A DNA stretch of 64,000 nucleotides from DSYU01 sp963827605 (GCA_963827605.1 CAWHBK010000001.1:1612001-1676000), one strand, 5' to 3'; shown: positions 35,551-45,499, numbered from the stretch's first letter. The notes: generated by a model from the sequence alone, not told the origin. A program made the numbers and translations.

Positions 35551-36231
35551 TTACTTCTCTTCTATCCGCACAACCGTCCGGCGCATGGGGCTGCTCAAAT
35601 AGAAATGCCAGAACATGCGCGCCGCGACTGCCCGCCAGGGCCGGTAGGCCTCCCCAATCGTTTCCAGATCCGCCGGGCCGGGGACTGCCGCCAGTCGTTT
35701 CACCCGCTGCACGGCAACGGCCAGGGCCAGGTCACCGGACGGCCAGACGTCCGGGCGCAGCAGGGCTTCCATCAGGTAGATGTCCGCGCTCCAGCGGCCA
35801 ATCCCCTTGAGCTTCGTCAGTTGCGCGCGCACAGCATCATCCTCCAGCACGGCCAGGCCTGTCAGGTTGATCTCCCCCACCAGCACTGCCTGCGCCAGTA
35901 GCCGCCCGTAGCGGGTCTTCTGGCGGCTGAAACCAATCGCTTTCAGGGCAGCGTCATCAAATCCCAGAAATGCCTGGGGAGTTATTGGCGAGATCGCTTC
36001 GCCCAGGCGTTGAAACGCAGCCCTCGCCGAGGCCAGCGATACCTGCTGTTCCAGGATGATGTACAGCAACGTCGGGAAACCCGGCTCGCGCTCCCACAAC
36101 GGCGGCGGGCCAAACTGCTCATACACCGCGGCCAGGTGTTCATCCTGGCCGGACAGGAACTGAACGGCTTCGATCAGAATCGCTTCGGTCAAAATTCCAT
36201 TGGGAAGGGGAAAGGAGGACAGGGTATGCAT
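35551..36231 (-). CDS. HhH-GPD DNA glycosylase, AlkA/MagIII-like
   Basis: 226 residues. The helix-hairpin-helix is at LTKLKGIGRWSADIY (138-152), and the catalytic aspartate in PSGDLAL is Asp167. No iron-sulfur cysteine cluster, so it is AlkA-type rather than EndoIII. It would remove alkylated bases such as 3-methyladenine from DNA. Longest start 36231 is used; it lacks an obvious ribosome site. Lone gene between NiSOD and the carbohydrate block. Confidence 0.85.
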   Translation of the reverse strand: MHTLSSFPLPNGILTEAILIEAVQFLSGQDEHLAAVYEQFGPPPLWEREPGFPTLLYIILEQQVSLASARAAFQRLGEAISPITPQAFLGFDDAALKAIGFSRQKTRYGRLLAQAVLVGEINLTGLAVLEDDAVRAQLTKLKGIGRWSADIYLMEALLRPDVWPSGDLALAVAVQRVKRLAAVPGPADLETIGEAYRPWRAVAARMFWHFYLSSPMRRTVVRIEEK

Positions 36232-36282
36232 GTCGACTATCTTACCTTCCCCGCGCCCTACCTGTCAAACAATCTCGTAATA

Positions 36283-37311
36283 TTACGCGGAAAGATGCCC
36301 CAGACGGGTGGCGCGGGCTTCGGCGACCAGGGCCAGTTCCGAGGCCAAAAAACAGTGCGCCTGGGTCATAGCCGTTTCGGTGCGGTTGGCAATGTCAAAG
36401 AGCAGATGACGCCCATAGGGTAAATCGCCGCCGGTGCAGTCTTCATAATGCGTTTCCTGGTGGTCCACCCAAAGCAGATGATTGCCACCCGGGCGTCCGG
36501 CCACATCCGTGTACTTGCGTGCTTCAATATACCCTTCCGTGCCCAGGATGAACAGGCGCCCATCCCCCCAGGTTTCCAGACCATCCGGGGTATACCAATC
36601 CACCCGCACGTAACCGGTGGCGTGATCGCTGCGCAGCATAGCTTCGCCAAAATCTTCCAGGCCGGGGTACTGCGGGTGTTTGTAGTTGGCTACCTGTGAG
36701 GCAACCACTTCCGCGGTCGTGGAGCCGGTGTAGAACAAGAACTGGTCCATCTGGTGCGAGGCGATATCCGCCAGGATGCCGCCGTAGCGCTCGCGCTGGA
36801 AGAACCACTCCGGGCGGGTGAGCAAACTGGTGCGGTGCGGGCCCATCCCGATGGTTTGCACCACCTGCCCGATTGCCCCCGCCTGGATCAGCTCGCCGGC
36901 GCGCACGCTGGCCGGGTTTTCAAAGCGCTCGCTGAAGCAAATCGAGAAAATCCGCCCGGTTTCCGCCTGCGCCCGCCGTGCTTCCGCCAACTGGTCGAGG
37001 GTGGTGAAAGCGGGCTTGTCGCTCATGTAATCTTTGCCATGCCGCATCACCGCCACGCCCAGCGGCCCGCGCTCGTCGGGGACTGCCGCGGAGACGATCA
37101 GCTGGATCGTCTCATCCTCCAGGATTTCCTGCGCGCTGCTTGCCTGGCGCGCCTCCGGATAGCTCCCGGCAAACGCGCCAGCCAGCTCCGGTTCGCTGGC
37201 GTAAAACGATACCAGCTCGGCGCCTGCCCGCAGCAGCAGGTTTACCTGTCCATAAATATGGCCGTGGTTCAGGCCAATGGCCGAAAAACGAATTTTTGGC
37301 TGTGTATTCAT
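36283..37311 (-). CDS. Gfo/Idh/MocA-family oxidoreductase
   Basis: 342 residues from ATG 37311 (GGAGGTAATGAA ahead). The N-terminal Rossmann half begins IRFSAIGLNHGHIYGQ (slightly changed from GxGxxG), with the usual K-P dipeptide after MSDKPAF near residue 95. The C-terminal half has GGILADIASHQMDQFLFYTG, typical of sugar dehydrogenases that use NAD(P). Substrate probably a sugar or sugar acid. First gene of the minus-strand carbohydrate group here. Confidence 0.88.
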   Translation of the reverse strand: MNTQPKIRFSAIGLNHGHIYGQVNLLLRAGAELVSFYASEPELAGAFAGSYPEARQASSAQEILEDETIQLIVSAAVPDERGPLGVAVMRHGKDYMSDKPAFTTLDQLAEARRAQAETGRIFSICFSERFENPASVRAGELIQAGAIGQVVQTIGMGPHRTSLLTRPEWFFQRERYGGILADIASHQMDQFLFYTGSTTAEVVASQVANYKHPQYPGLEDFGEAMLRSDHATGYVRVDWYTPDGLETWGDGRLFILGTEGYIEARKYTDVAGRPGGNHLLWVDHQETHYEDCTGGDLPYGRHLLFDIANRTETAMTQAHCFLASELALVAEARATRLGHLSA

Positions 37312-37397
37312 TTCATTACCTCCGGTGACTTGATCCATCACATCTTGAACAACTATCCCGGAAGAGCACAAGGCCACACCTTACCGGTCCGTCAACA

Positions 37398-38696
37398 TTA
37401 ATCTGCCTTCGCCGCCCGTTCACTAAGCTGATTATGCAGGTCCTGGATGTCCTTGGGGATAAAATAAATCGCTCCAAAGAAAAAGAGGAAACACAACAGC
37501 CAGGCGGAAATGCAGATAATCAGGATCGAAGCGCTCAGCGAGGTCGCGTCCGCGATCAGGCCGGAGATGAGCGGAGCAGATGCTGCCCCGGCGCTCTCAA
37601 TAAAGCTCTCGATCGCATTCGCGGTCGAGCGCACTTCGGGAAGCGAAATATCGTACACCGTTGAGAGCACATTTGGCGAAGCGAAGGGGATAAACAGCGC
37701 GGTGATCATCAGCATGACCCCAAACAAAACCGGCTGGTCAAGCGGGACATTCATGGTAATGTACAGAAAGATTGCTCCCAGGATCACCCCAATGGAGGCG
37801 ATGATCAGCCGGCCGCGGCGGGTCTTCTTGAATAACCAATCCCCCAGGAAACCGCCTAACGGGTATCCCGCTGCAAGGACAATGATCGCCGGAGCCATGG
37901 TCATCAGCATAGTATCCGAGTTATAACGGCGCTCGATCTCCAGGTAGCCAAAGAACGAATAGGTGATCACATTCCATGGAAAAACGCCAAAGAAACCCTG
38001 CAGGTAAACCATCAGCATGGTTCTCTTCTTAAACAGATCTTTGGCCGTCCGCCAGTTGAACTTGTATTTCTCTTTGTCAACGTTTTGCAGCTCTTCCTCA
38101 CTGGAACCGCGGGGGATATCCTGCACCCCAAAGAAAATGACAGCCGCCAGGACGACGCCCAAAGAGCCGGTCAGGTAAAACACCGAGCGCCAGCCGATCA
38201 CCCCACCCAGCATCAGCGCCAGCAGCATCCCAACCAGATAACCAATCGGTTGGGCAAATTGCAGCGCTCCGTAGATCTTACCGCGGTTCTTGGGACCAAA
38301 GTAGTCAGAGACCAGGCTGTACAGGCCGGGGTAGCTGGAATCATCGATGCCCGTGGATGAGCGCGTGACCAGAAAGGTTCCAAAGTTGGGGGCAATGGCG
38401 CTAACCCAGGTAGTGGCTCCCCATACCAGGGAGGCCAGCGCCAGCAGTTTGGCGCGGTTGTACTTATCGCTCAGCCAGCCCCACACCGGGTATAACAGGA
38501 AGCCGACCACCAGCGCCCCAGTATTGATCATGCCCCATTGGGTATAGTTGATATGAAAGGTGTCCATGATCGGTTTCATTAATGGACCGATCAACAGTTT
38601 GTCACTCTGATGCAGCAGCATAAACAGGAAAAAGATCACCACCACCCGCCAGCGATTGCGAGCGGGGTTTGCAATTCGTAGGGCAGTTGTCGTCAA
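37398..38696 (-). CDS. MFS transporter
   Basis: 432 residues with about 12 membrane helices. The A-motif-like GWLSDKYNRAKLL (~74-86) and GYPLGGFLGDWLFKKTRRGR (central loop) mark the major facilitator fold. Likely proton-linked sugar or sugar-acid uptake given its neighbours. It is 86 bases upstream of the Gfo/Idh gene on the same strand. Substrate cannot be read from sequence. Confidence 0.88.
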   Translation of the reverse strand: MTTTALRIANPARNRWRVVVIFFLFMLLHQSDKLLIGPLMKPIMDTFHINYTQWGMINTGALVVGFLLYPVWGWLSDKYNRAKLLALASLVWGATTWVSAIAPNFGTFLVTRSSTGIDDSSYPGLYSLVSDYFGPKNRGKIYGALQFAQPIGYLVGMLLALMLGGVIGWRSVFYLTGSLGVVLAAVIFFGVQDIPRGSSEEELQNVDKEKYKFNWRTAKDLFKKRTMLMVYLQGFFGVFPWNVITYSFFGYLEIERRYNSDTMLMTMAPAIIVLAAGYPLGGFLGDWLFKKTRRGRLIIASIGVILGAIFLYITMNVPLDQPVLFGVMLMITALFIPFASPNVLSTVYDISLPEVRSTANAIESFIESAGAASAPLISGLIADATSLSASILIICISAWLLCFLFFFGAIYFIPKDIQDLHNQLSERAAKAD

Positions 38697-38812
38697 ATTA
38701 GCCTCTCTGGAGCGCCGTGCAAATTTTCTTGGAAATGCGATGGGGCAACGAACGGAGTGGTTTTAAAAAGACTTCCAGTAAGTATAGGCACGAACGCAAA
38801 AGTGGACAAGCG

Positions 38813-39628
38813 TTATTGCATTGCCTCCAGGATCGGCTTTCCCTGCCAGGCTGGCGCTACAGGCAGCCCTAACAGGTGCGCGATGGTGGGCGCCGTGTCG
38901 AAGATGCGCACCGGGCCGCGGATGGTGTGGCCCGTTTTCACCCCTGCTCCTGCCAGCAGCCACGGAATAGTCATATCCTCCGGGCTGTCCGACCCGTGCC
39001 CGTGGTCATGCCCGCCGTGATCAGCGGTGACCAGTACCGTACTGCGCGCGAGCAGACCGCCATCCTCCAGCCGCCCCAGCACATGCGCAATGGCGGCATC
39101 TGCCCTGGCTATGGCATCCAGGTACTCCGGTGAAAGCCAGCCGTACTTATGACCAATTTCATCCGTCTCGCCCAGATAGATAAACGTAAAATCCGGGCGG
39201 TCCTGCACGATGTAATCTGCCGCCAGGCTGGCAATCGCGCCGTCCGAGCCCTGCCCATGCGGCCCGTAAATGTCAATAAAGCTGGAATGCACCAACGCCC
39301 CAGGCCGGGACAGGTCGCGCAGTGGTTCCCAGGTATAAAATGCGGCTGGCCGGCGTTTTGCCTCACGCACCACTTCGATGATGCCGGGGGGCTGCTCTTC
39401 CGGTAGGGTAGAGTACAGGTTGGAGATCACGCCGTGCACCTCAGGCGGTACACCGTGGAACATGGACATATGTGTGGGCAAGGTAATGGAGGGCAGCACT
39501 GTCTGCGCGGCCAGCGTGTACGCGCCGCGCGCCATCAATGCGCGCATAGCGGGCGCGTTGGCCTGGAGCATGCCATCCGGGCGCATGCCGTCCACAACAA
39601 ACAAAAGAACCCGGTCGGTTAACTGCAT
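38813..39628 (-). CDS. Alkaline-phosphatase-superfamily phosphodiesterase
   Basis: 271 residues. Metal and nucleophile sites of the phosphodiesterase/NPP group: Asp13 in VVDGMRPD, Thr52 in PTHMS as nucleophile, ETDEIGHKYG, and DHGGHDHGH (~205-213). Without a signal peptide it should be cytoplasmic. It may release phosphate or a sugar phosphate from a diester. Its start overlaps the ROK kinase stop by one base (TAATG), so they are translationally linked. Confidence 0.85.
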   Translation of the reverse strand: MQLTDRVLLFVVDGMRPDGMLQANAPAMRALMARGAYTLAAQTVLPSITLPTHMSMFHGVPPEVHGVISNLYSTLPEEQPPGIIEVVREAKRRPAAFYTWEPLRDLSRPGALVHSSFIDIYGPHGQGSDGAIASLAADYIVQDRPDFTFIYLGETDEIGHKYGWLSPEYLDAIARADAAIAHVLGRLEDGGLLARSTVLVTADHGGHDHGHGSDSPEDMTIPWLLAGAGVKTGHTIRGPVRIFDTAPTIAHLLGLPVAPAWQGKPILEAMQ

Positions 39629-40599
39629 TACTGCTCTCCACTCTGCAATGCGATGATGCCCGCCATGAGCGCGGCCACATCCCCCAGGCGCCCGCCTAAA
39701 TAGGCTGGGACGATCCGGCAGGCTGCCGCGGCGCGGGGCAGTGCCTCGGCGCGAACCACTTCGCGGGCCGGTTCCAGCAGCAAATCGCCCAGCACTACAC
39801 CCAACGTGCCCACCACAATCACGTCCGGGTTGAGCACATCCACCAGCACCGCCAGACCGCGCCCAAACCAGCGCCCGGCCTCGGACACCAGATCGCGCGC
39901 CGCCGGCTCACCCGCCAGGGCACGGGCGATCACCTCGCGGGTGGTCAGATCCGCGGGCCAACGACCGGGCTGCGACCAGTGCGCCAGGCCAACCAGCCCC
40001 GCGCCGCTGCTAAAACCTTCCCACGAGCCGGCCTTGCCGTACTGCAGCGGGCCGTCCTCGGCCACGCGCATGTGCCCCACTTCGCCCGCCATGTCACTGG
40101 AACCGTGATAAATCTGGCCGTTGAGGATGAGGCCCGCACCCAGCCCGGTGCCCATGGTCAAAAAAACCATGTTTCGCGAGCCGCGTCCGGCGCCAAAGAT
40201 AAACTCGGCCAGCGCGCCTGCGTTGCCGTCATGCTCAACGTACACTGGCAAGCCAAATATATCCTCCAGCTGCATCTTGAGCGGCGCTTCTCCCCAGGCT
40301 GCCAGGTGCGGGGGAGCATACAGAATGCCCCGCTCGATATCCAGCGGCCCGCCTACCGATACACTGATCGCCCGCGGCGCACCCAGTCCTTCCACCTTGC
40401 ATTCGACCATCAGGTCCTCGGCCGCCGCGCTGATCATGCCAAGCGCCGTCTCGAACGGCGCATTGGCCGGGGTAGGCATCTCGATGCGCCGGATGATTTG
40501 CCCGTTCGTATCGCCCAGCAGCAGTCCAGTCTTTGTCCCGCCGATATCCAACCCCATCAAAACCGGCGCCATTTCACTCGCTTTTCTGTATGCCGCCAT
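39628..40599 (-). CDS. ROK-family sugar kinase
   Basis: 323 residues. Phosphate loop DIGGTKTG (18-25), EHDGNAGA (catalytic Asp, ~125-132), GTGLGAG (~152-158) mark ROK kinases, but the usual CxCGxxGC zinc motif is absent, replaced by KAGSWEGFSSGAG, which is seen in kinases rather than repressors. No DNA-binding helix. Start 40599 has AGGGAGGGC 6 bases ahead. It should phosphorylate glucose or another hexose. Coupled to the phosphodiesterase. Confidence 0.88.
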   Translation of the reverse strand: MAAYRKASEMAPVLMGLDIGGTKTGLLLGDTNGQIIRRIEMPTPANAPFETALGMISAAAEDLMVECKVEGLGAPRAISVSVGGPLDIERGILYAPPHLAAWGEAPLKMQLEDIFGLPVYVEHDGNAGALAEFIFGAGRGSRNMVFLTMGTGLGAGLILNGQIYHGSSDMAGEVGHMRVAEDGPLQYGKAGSWEGFSSGAGLVGLAHWSQPGRWPADLTTREVIARALAGEPAARDLVSEAGRWFGRGLAVLVDVLNPDVIVVGTLGVVLGDLLLEPAREVVRAEALPRAAAACRIVPAYLGGRLGDVAALMAGIIALQSGEQ

Positions 40600-40680
40600 A
40601 TTCGCCCTCCCTGGTTCCCGGTGAATGATCCATTTTGCCTCCGTTGGGACGTGGTTCCCACGCCCGTGCGGTTTTCATTT

Positions 40681-41565
40681 TCAGCCGCAAACCATTTGCA
40701 CCAGCGTCTCCGCGTCCCGAAAATCCGCCACTAACAGGTCGGCCCCAGCGGTGACCAGCCGGGCTATCTTGTGCTCGTTCCACCCGCAGCGGGCCACTTC
40801 GTCTGAGGCAACCCCCAGCGTCAGCGCGCCGCGCGCAGCCCCTTCGCGGATTTCAACTGGGCCGTCCCCAACCACCAGTAGTTCCGCGCCTACAAGGTTA
40901 TTTTCATCCAAAATGCGCTGGATGACCCGCTCCTTGCCATGCGCTTCGCTGCCGTCCAGCGCGCCGTACACACCGCCGTTGAAATAAGGCAGCAGTCCCA
41001 GCGCCGAAGCTTCGTGCACCACATCCCTGTGATCGGTGCCGCTGGCCAGGTACAACTGCGTGCCGCGCGCCGCAAGCCCGCACAAAAAATCCTGCGCCCC
41101 GGCAATCATATTCTCAGCCGGAGTCGACACCCCACGGACCAGGCGCTGAATACGCTGATCCACCTGCAGCATCAGGCGTTGTAGATATAACGCCTTATAT
41201 GCGCCGGCGGTGCGCACCTCACTCGCCAGCCCATACCGCTGCACGGCCTCTACCAGCCACTGCATCTGGCGAATCGTGAGCGTGCCCGAGGAACGGTCGA
41301 TATACGCACGCACCTCCCGCTCGACTTCCGCGATCAGCGCGGTAGATGCGCCTGCTGAAGCAGATGCACCTTCAGAAGCAGGCGGAAATGTGCCGCCCTC
41401 CGCGATTGCCTCAACCATTAGCGGGATCATAACCGCTTCCCATCCCTGACGCAGCACCGAAAGGGTGCCATCAAAATCAAACAACACGTGATGGGTCTGT
41501 CCGAGGCAGTTTTGTACGTCTGGGTGGATAACGCGCAGCCTTTGTTCCATAAAAACATGCTCCAT
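40681..41565 (-). CDS. HAD-superfamily hydrolase
   Basis: 294 residues. Nucleophile motif FDFDGTLS (~29-36), motif II around LASGTDH, Lys in HGKERV and VGDGPVEI (motif IV). An inserted Ala/Ser-rich stretch (GASASAGASTA) lies in the cap domain. Likely a sugar-phosphate phosphatase; substrate unknown. It sits in the same minus-strand group as the ROK kinase, with 81 bases between. Confidence 0.85.
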   Translation of the reverse strand: MEHVFMEQRLRVIHPDVQNCLGQTHHVLFDFDGTLSVLRQGWEAVMIPLMVEAIAEGGTFPPASEGASASAGASTALIAEVEREVRAYIDRSSGTLTIRQMQWLVEAVQRYGLASEVRTAGAYKALYLQRLMLQVDQRIQRLVRGVSTPAENMIAGAQDFLCGLAARGTQLYLASGTDHRDVVHEASALGLLPYFNGGVYGALDGSEAHGKERVIQRILDENNLVGAELLVVGDGPVEIREGAARGALTLGVASDEVARCGWNEHKIARLVTAGADLLVADFRDAETLVQMVCG

Positions 41566-41692
41566 AACCAGAAACCTGCTGCAATCGCGTATTCAGTATC
41601 CTGCGGATCCTGGATACGTTAAGGATTCCAATCGATTACGAAATGCGTTCTACCGCATGCATTATATCAATTGGGAGGCTGGATAGATAAAA

Positions 41693-42493
41693 CTATAACA
41701 GAAAATGTTCGATTGCCCAGGCGACTCCCTCTTCATTATTACTGGGAGCCACGACGGTGGCGCGCCGCTTCACCTGGGCCGGGCCATTCCCCATCGCCAC
41801 CGAAATCCGCGCCACCGCGAACATCGCCAGGTCGCTGATATTGTCTCCGACGGCCATGACTTCATCTGGAGAGATGGCCAATTTTTCCAGAACCAGCCGG
41901 AGCGCCGTACCTTTATCCGCCTCGCGGGGGAAGATCCCCAATGAATGCAGCGAGCCATCCTCGTTATAAAAGAGTTCCGAATTACAATCCTGGCGGTAGC
42001 GCGTTATGCAGAGATCGTTCAGGGTTTCAATAGCTTGCGGTTCAAAAGCCAGGATGCGGACCGGGTTTCCGGTGAGCGCTTCAGAATTGGTACGGACGAT
42101 GACACGGTTGGGTGGATAGGGCCCGAGCGTCTGGCCAGGCCGCTGCCGCCAATATACGGTTTCACCAATGGTGGTGTTTAGCTCCCAATTGCGCTCGTCC
42201 GCCAGCTGCGCCAGCCCACAGGCCACCTCGTACGGGATGGCATGCTCCGCCCAAACCGGGCCTTCCGGCGAGGCCAAGATCTGCGCGCCGTTTGTACTGA
42301 TCAGCGGGTCGTGCAGATCCATCTCCCGGCAGTACCGGCGCGTTGCCACCAGGTTTCGCGCGGTGTTCAAAACCACATGCACGCCTTGCCTGGAAACACA
42401 GCGCAGCAGGTCCGCTCCCCTGGGGGCCAGAACGGTCTGGCTGGTCAACAGGGTGCCGTCCATGTCAACCGAAATCAGGCGAATGCCGCGCAT
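41693..42493 (-). CDS. Cof-type HAD phosphatase
   Basis: 266 residues. SVDMDGTLLTS (8-18), a STNGAQ motif (~66-71), Lys in ADKGTALRLVLEK and VGDNISDLAMF identify the Cof/YbiV subgroup of sugar-phosphate phosphatases. Only 11 bases separate its start from the stop of the kinase gene upstream, indicating co-transcription. Function in dephosphorylating a sugar phosphate is inferred. Confidence 0.88.
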   Translation of the reverse strand: MRGIRLISVDMDGTLLTSQTVLAPRGADLLRCVSRQGVHVVLNTARNLVATRRYCREMDLHDPLISTNGAQILASPEGPVWAEHAIPYEVACGLAQLADERNWELNTTIGETVYWRQRPGQTLGPYPPNRVIVRTNSEALTGNPVRILAFEPQAIETLNDLCITRYRQDCNSELFYNEDGSLHSLGIFPREADKGTALRLVLEKLAISPDEVMAVGDNISDLAMFAVARISVAMGNGPAQVKRRATVVAPSNNEEGVAWAIEHFLL

Positions 42494-42504
42494 GTCCGCG
42501 TCTC

Positions 42505-43530
42505 CTATTCTTCCCCGGCAATATCGAGAATTTCTTGCGCTGTGGCAGTACCGGTTATGTCCAGCTTGCGCACCGTAACCGCGGCGGCCAGGTGACCGAG
42601 CCGCGCCGCTTCTACGGGCAGCGCACCGGCCGCCATTCCTACGGTGAGGGCGGACAGGAATGTATCCCCTGCCCCTACCGGATCGATGGGCGGCGGAACG
42701 CGCACCGCCGGCACCAGGTGACTCTCGCCACCGTCCAGTACCAGGCAGCCATCCGCGCCCAGGGTGATGAACAGCGGACAGCCGCAGTCCACCTGTGGAT
42801 ACAACGCGGCCTCCGCGAAATCTTGCAGCCCCACCTCCTCCGGTTCCCGCCCCTGAAAAAACCAGCGCGCCGCCTCAACTCGATTGGGTTTGCGCAGCAT
42901 GCCCAGAAACTGACCAATCCTTTCGCGCGAGTCAACCGTAAAAATGGTCCGGCCGGCTTCACTCGCCAGGCGGTTTAGCCCCTCCAGCACCCCCGGGGTG
43001 ATGACGCCATTGGCCTGGTAATCGGCGACCACCACCGCGTCCAGATCGGGCAGGCTGGCCTCCAGGCGCGCCAGCAGTTCTTGCTCGGTTGCCAGCGCCA
43101 GACGGGTGGTATTGACGAAGTCCAGGCGGGCGTCTTCCTGCTGCCGGTCGCCGTTGGACAGGATGACTTTGCCAAAGAAGGGCGTCGACCAGCCGGGGAC
43201 TTCCAGCGCAGCGCGCGCGTCAACGCCCGCCGCGTTTAGCGCCTGCCGCAGCAGCTCGCCGCGCCAGTCGGGCCCGACAACGGTAAAGGCGCGCACCTGC
43301 GTCACCCCTAACGCGGCCAGGTTCCAGGCTACGTTGGCAGCACCACCGCATGAGTAGCGCTCGCGGACCACCGGGCGCGGGAATAGAGGCGTCTCCCGTG
43401 AAATGGCGGCCCGAGTCATGTCCGCGAACCAGTACCCGTCCAGGGTAAAGTCGCCCACCACCCCTACCTTTAGTCCGCGGGCAGCCTGCAATATCTCTTG
43501 TAACCGCTCCATCGTGAGGAAATCGTCCAC
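42505..43530 (-). CDS. PfkB-family kinase, RfaE1/HldE-kinase-like
   Basis: 341 residues. YSCGGAANVAWNLAALG, VVVADYQANGVI and DPVGAGDTFLSALTVG (catalytic Asp) match the heptose-7-phosphate kinase branch of the PfkB fold. The neighbour carries a GmhA-like isomerase domain, the step just before in heptose synthesis. GTG 43530 is used; ATG 43512 is possible. True heptose substrate is inference; other phosphosugars are possible. Confidence 0.82.
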   Translation of the reverse strand: MDDFLTMERLQEILQAARGLKVGVVGDFTLDGYWFADMTRAAISRETPLFPRPVVRERYSCGGAANVAWNLAALGVTQVRAFTVVGPDWRGELLRQALNAAGVDARAALEVPGWSTPFFGKVILSNGDRQQEDARLDFVNTTRLALATEQELLARLEASLPDLDAVVVADYQANGVITPGVLEGLNRLASEAGRTIFTVDSRERIGQFLGMLRKPNRVEAARWFFQGREPEEVGLQDFAEAALYPQVDCGCPLFITLGADGCLVLDGGESHLVPAVRVPPPIDPVGAGDTFLSALTVGMAAGALPVEAARLGHLAAAVTVRKLDITGTATAQEILDIAGEE

Positions 43531-43536
43531 GTTATT

Positions 43537-45207
43537 CTATCCCCCAAACTCCGCCGTTTCCAGCATATCACATAAGGTATGGTACAGCTGGACATGCCAA
43601 CCCTGCACCTCCGCGGTATCCTTGCCAGGCGCGCGGACAGCGATATCCGCCTGCCCGGCCAAAGGCCCGCCCTCCGGCCCGGTCAGCGAAATCACGGTCA
43701 TCTCCAGCGCATGGGCCGCGCTGGCCGCGTAGCGCACATTCTGGGCCTTACCGCTGGTGCTGATGCCCAGCAGTACATCACCCGGCCGGGCCAGGGCGTA
43801 AAGCTCCTGAGCGTAAGCGATATCGCGCAGCGGGTTGTCATTGGCGATGGCGCTGGTCAGCGCCGGGTTGCCGCCCAGCGGAACGGCGCGCAACCCTTGC
43901 TGCAGGTGCGCGGCCAGGTCCGCTCCGTCCGGATGCGTCATCAGCCGCTGGCGCTGCGCTTCACTCAACGCGCGCGGGCGGCGGAAGGATTTGTCTAGCT
44001 CGCCGGCGATATGCAGCGCATCGGCCATACTCCCGCCATTGCCGCAGATATACAGCGTCCCGCCGGTGTGGAAACAGCGCATCAAGACTTCAAACGCCCG
44101 CACCAGGTCCGCCACGCAGCCGTTTAGCTCTGGATAGCGCTCCATCATCGCGCGCAGCACGGGCGCCGCGCCTGGGTAAGGGATGGTAACGCGCCGGAGC
44201 GGATCGGCTTCCCCATCCTCCGCGCTTCCCACCGGCGCAAGCGCCATCCCCTCCAGGCGTTCGATCACTTTATGATACAGGTTGGGGATGGTTTGCAGGT
44301 GATCGCCAACAATGTGAAAGCCCTTGCCGCCCAGCGACACCGGCCGGTTGACAATATTTTTGCGCGGGCGATAGTAGTATTCCGGAACATCGTCCTTCAC
44401 CGGCTGGCGGTAATCGCCGCCCAATGGAATCAGGTCAAAATTGGCGGTGGTAAACACCCGCAGCGGGTTGCCCAGGTTGCGCGCGATTGACAGCGCCTTG
44501 AGGAACACCTCCGGTCCAAGCACGGCGGAGCCAAAGTTGCAGAAAACCCCACCTTCCAGCTCGCACACCGACGCCGTGAAGATCTTGAAATCCTGCCCGC
44601 TGGCCCAGCCGGTCGCGGCGAAGTCCACCGCTGGGTGCTGGTGGATAATATCCGTGCCCAGGGCAACGTGCACCGTGTAGGGGATGCGCAGGCGGTAAGC
44701 GGCGTACAGCAGGCTGTTCTGCCGCTGTTGGAAGCGCTCGTCCTCGGCGATCATGCGTCCCAGCGCTTCGCCCATGCCCAGCCCATCCCGCGCGCCCGCC
44801 CGAATCGCCTGGTTCATCCACCGGCCGGTCTCATCCGCCATGCCAAAGGAGCCGTCCTCCAGACTGGAGGCCACGTCTTCACTGGTGCTGCCTTGCAGGG
44901 CGATCTCGAAATCGTGGATCGCCGCCGCGCCGTTGCTGGCCAGGTGCGTGATCACCCCGCGCTCCATTAGTTCGATCAGCAGTGGGGCCAACCCGCGCTT
45001 GACCACGTGCGCCCCGATCATCCAGATCACCGGCCGTCCAGCGGCGCGCGCATCCGCGATCCGCCCAGCCACCGCATCCAGATCCTGAGAATGAAAATCC
45101 GGCGCGGGCGCGTCAGGCCGCACCAGGTTCTCCAGCATCACCCGGTTTTGACGGTATGGCAGCGGGTACGTACGTACCCGTAATAAATCAACCGAACGAA
45201 AAGGCAT
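43537..45207 (-). CDS. Fusion of DHS-like NAD/FAD-fold domain and GmhA-like SIS isomerase domain
   Basis: 556 residues. Residues ~45-345 resemble the deoxyhypusine-synthase-like NAD/FAD-binding fold: WMIGAHVVKRGLAPLLIELM, HLASNGAAAIHDFE, HQHPAVDFAATGWASGQDF. Residues ~370-555 are a SIS domain close to GmhA: YICGNGGSMADALHIAGEL, ANDNPLRDIAYAQEL, GDVLLGISTSGKAQNV. The adjacent kinase suggests a phosphosugar route. A DHS-like domain joined to a phosphoheptose isomerase is not an arrangement I know. Ends 6 bases before the kinase start, so one operon. Confidence 0.7.
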   Translation of the reverse strand: MPFRSVDLLRVRTYPLPYRQNRVMLENLVRPDAPAPDFHSQDLDAVAGRIADARAAGRPVIWMIGAHVVKRGLAPLLIELMERGVITHLASNGAAAIHDFEIALQGSTSEDVASSLEDGSFGMADETGRWMNQAIRAGARDGLGMGEALGRMIAEDERFQQRQNSLLYAAYRLRIPYTVHVALGTDIIHQHPAVDFAATGWASGQDFKIFTASVCELEGGVFCNFGSAVLGPEVFLKALSIARNLGNPLRVFTTANFDLIPLGGDYRQPVKDDVPEYYYRPRKNIVNRPVSLGGKGFHIVGDHLQTIPNLYHKVIERLEGMALAPVGSAEDGEADPLRRVTIPYPGAAPVLRAMMERYPELNGCVADLVRAFEVLMRCFHTGGTLYICGNGGSMADALHIAGELDKSFRRPRALSEAQRQRLMTHPDGADLAAHLQQGLRAVPLGGNPALTSAIANDNPLRDIAYAQELYALARPGDVLLGISTSGKAQNVRYAASAAHALEMTVISLTGPEGGPLAGQADIAVRAPGKDTAEVQGWHVQLYHTLCDMLETAEFGG

Positions 45208-45318
45208 ATTTCCTCCAATCGAATCACGTCATTTTTAACATAGATCAAGATTATGCGCAATCGTAGAATGGAACTTGCGATTGGATCCTCTTTTTTGTAT
45301 GCTTACAGGTAGATCCTA

Positions 45319-45449
45319 CCGGCGAATCGCCGGCAGCCGATTCTGGGTATTATGTCGTTGGGTAGAACTCCCGGATGCTCGCGCCAGCGAGAACCATCCC
45401 AGGCGTAAGGCCACATTTTCATCGAAAGACCCGGGCAAGGATGCCCGGG
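45319..45449. repeat. Two palindromes upstream of pyrH
   Basis: CCGGCGA-A-TCGCCGG (45319-45333) and CCCGGGCA-AGGA-TGCCCGGG (45430-45449) lie between the divergent fusion gene and pyrH. The rest of 45208-45499 has no clear promoter to my eye. Confidence 0.5.
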
Positions 45450-45499
45450 CTACAATCGGGAACTAAACGGAGTGACTAATCACGAAGACCAGGAGGCCG

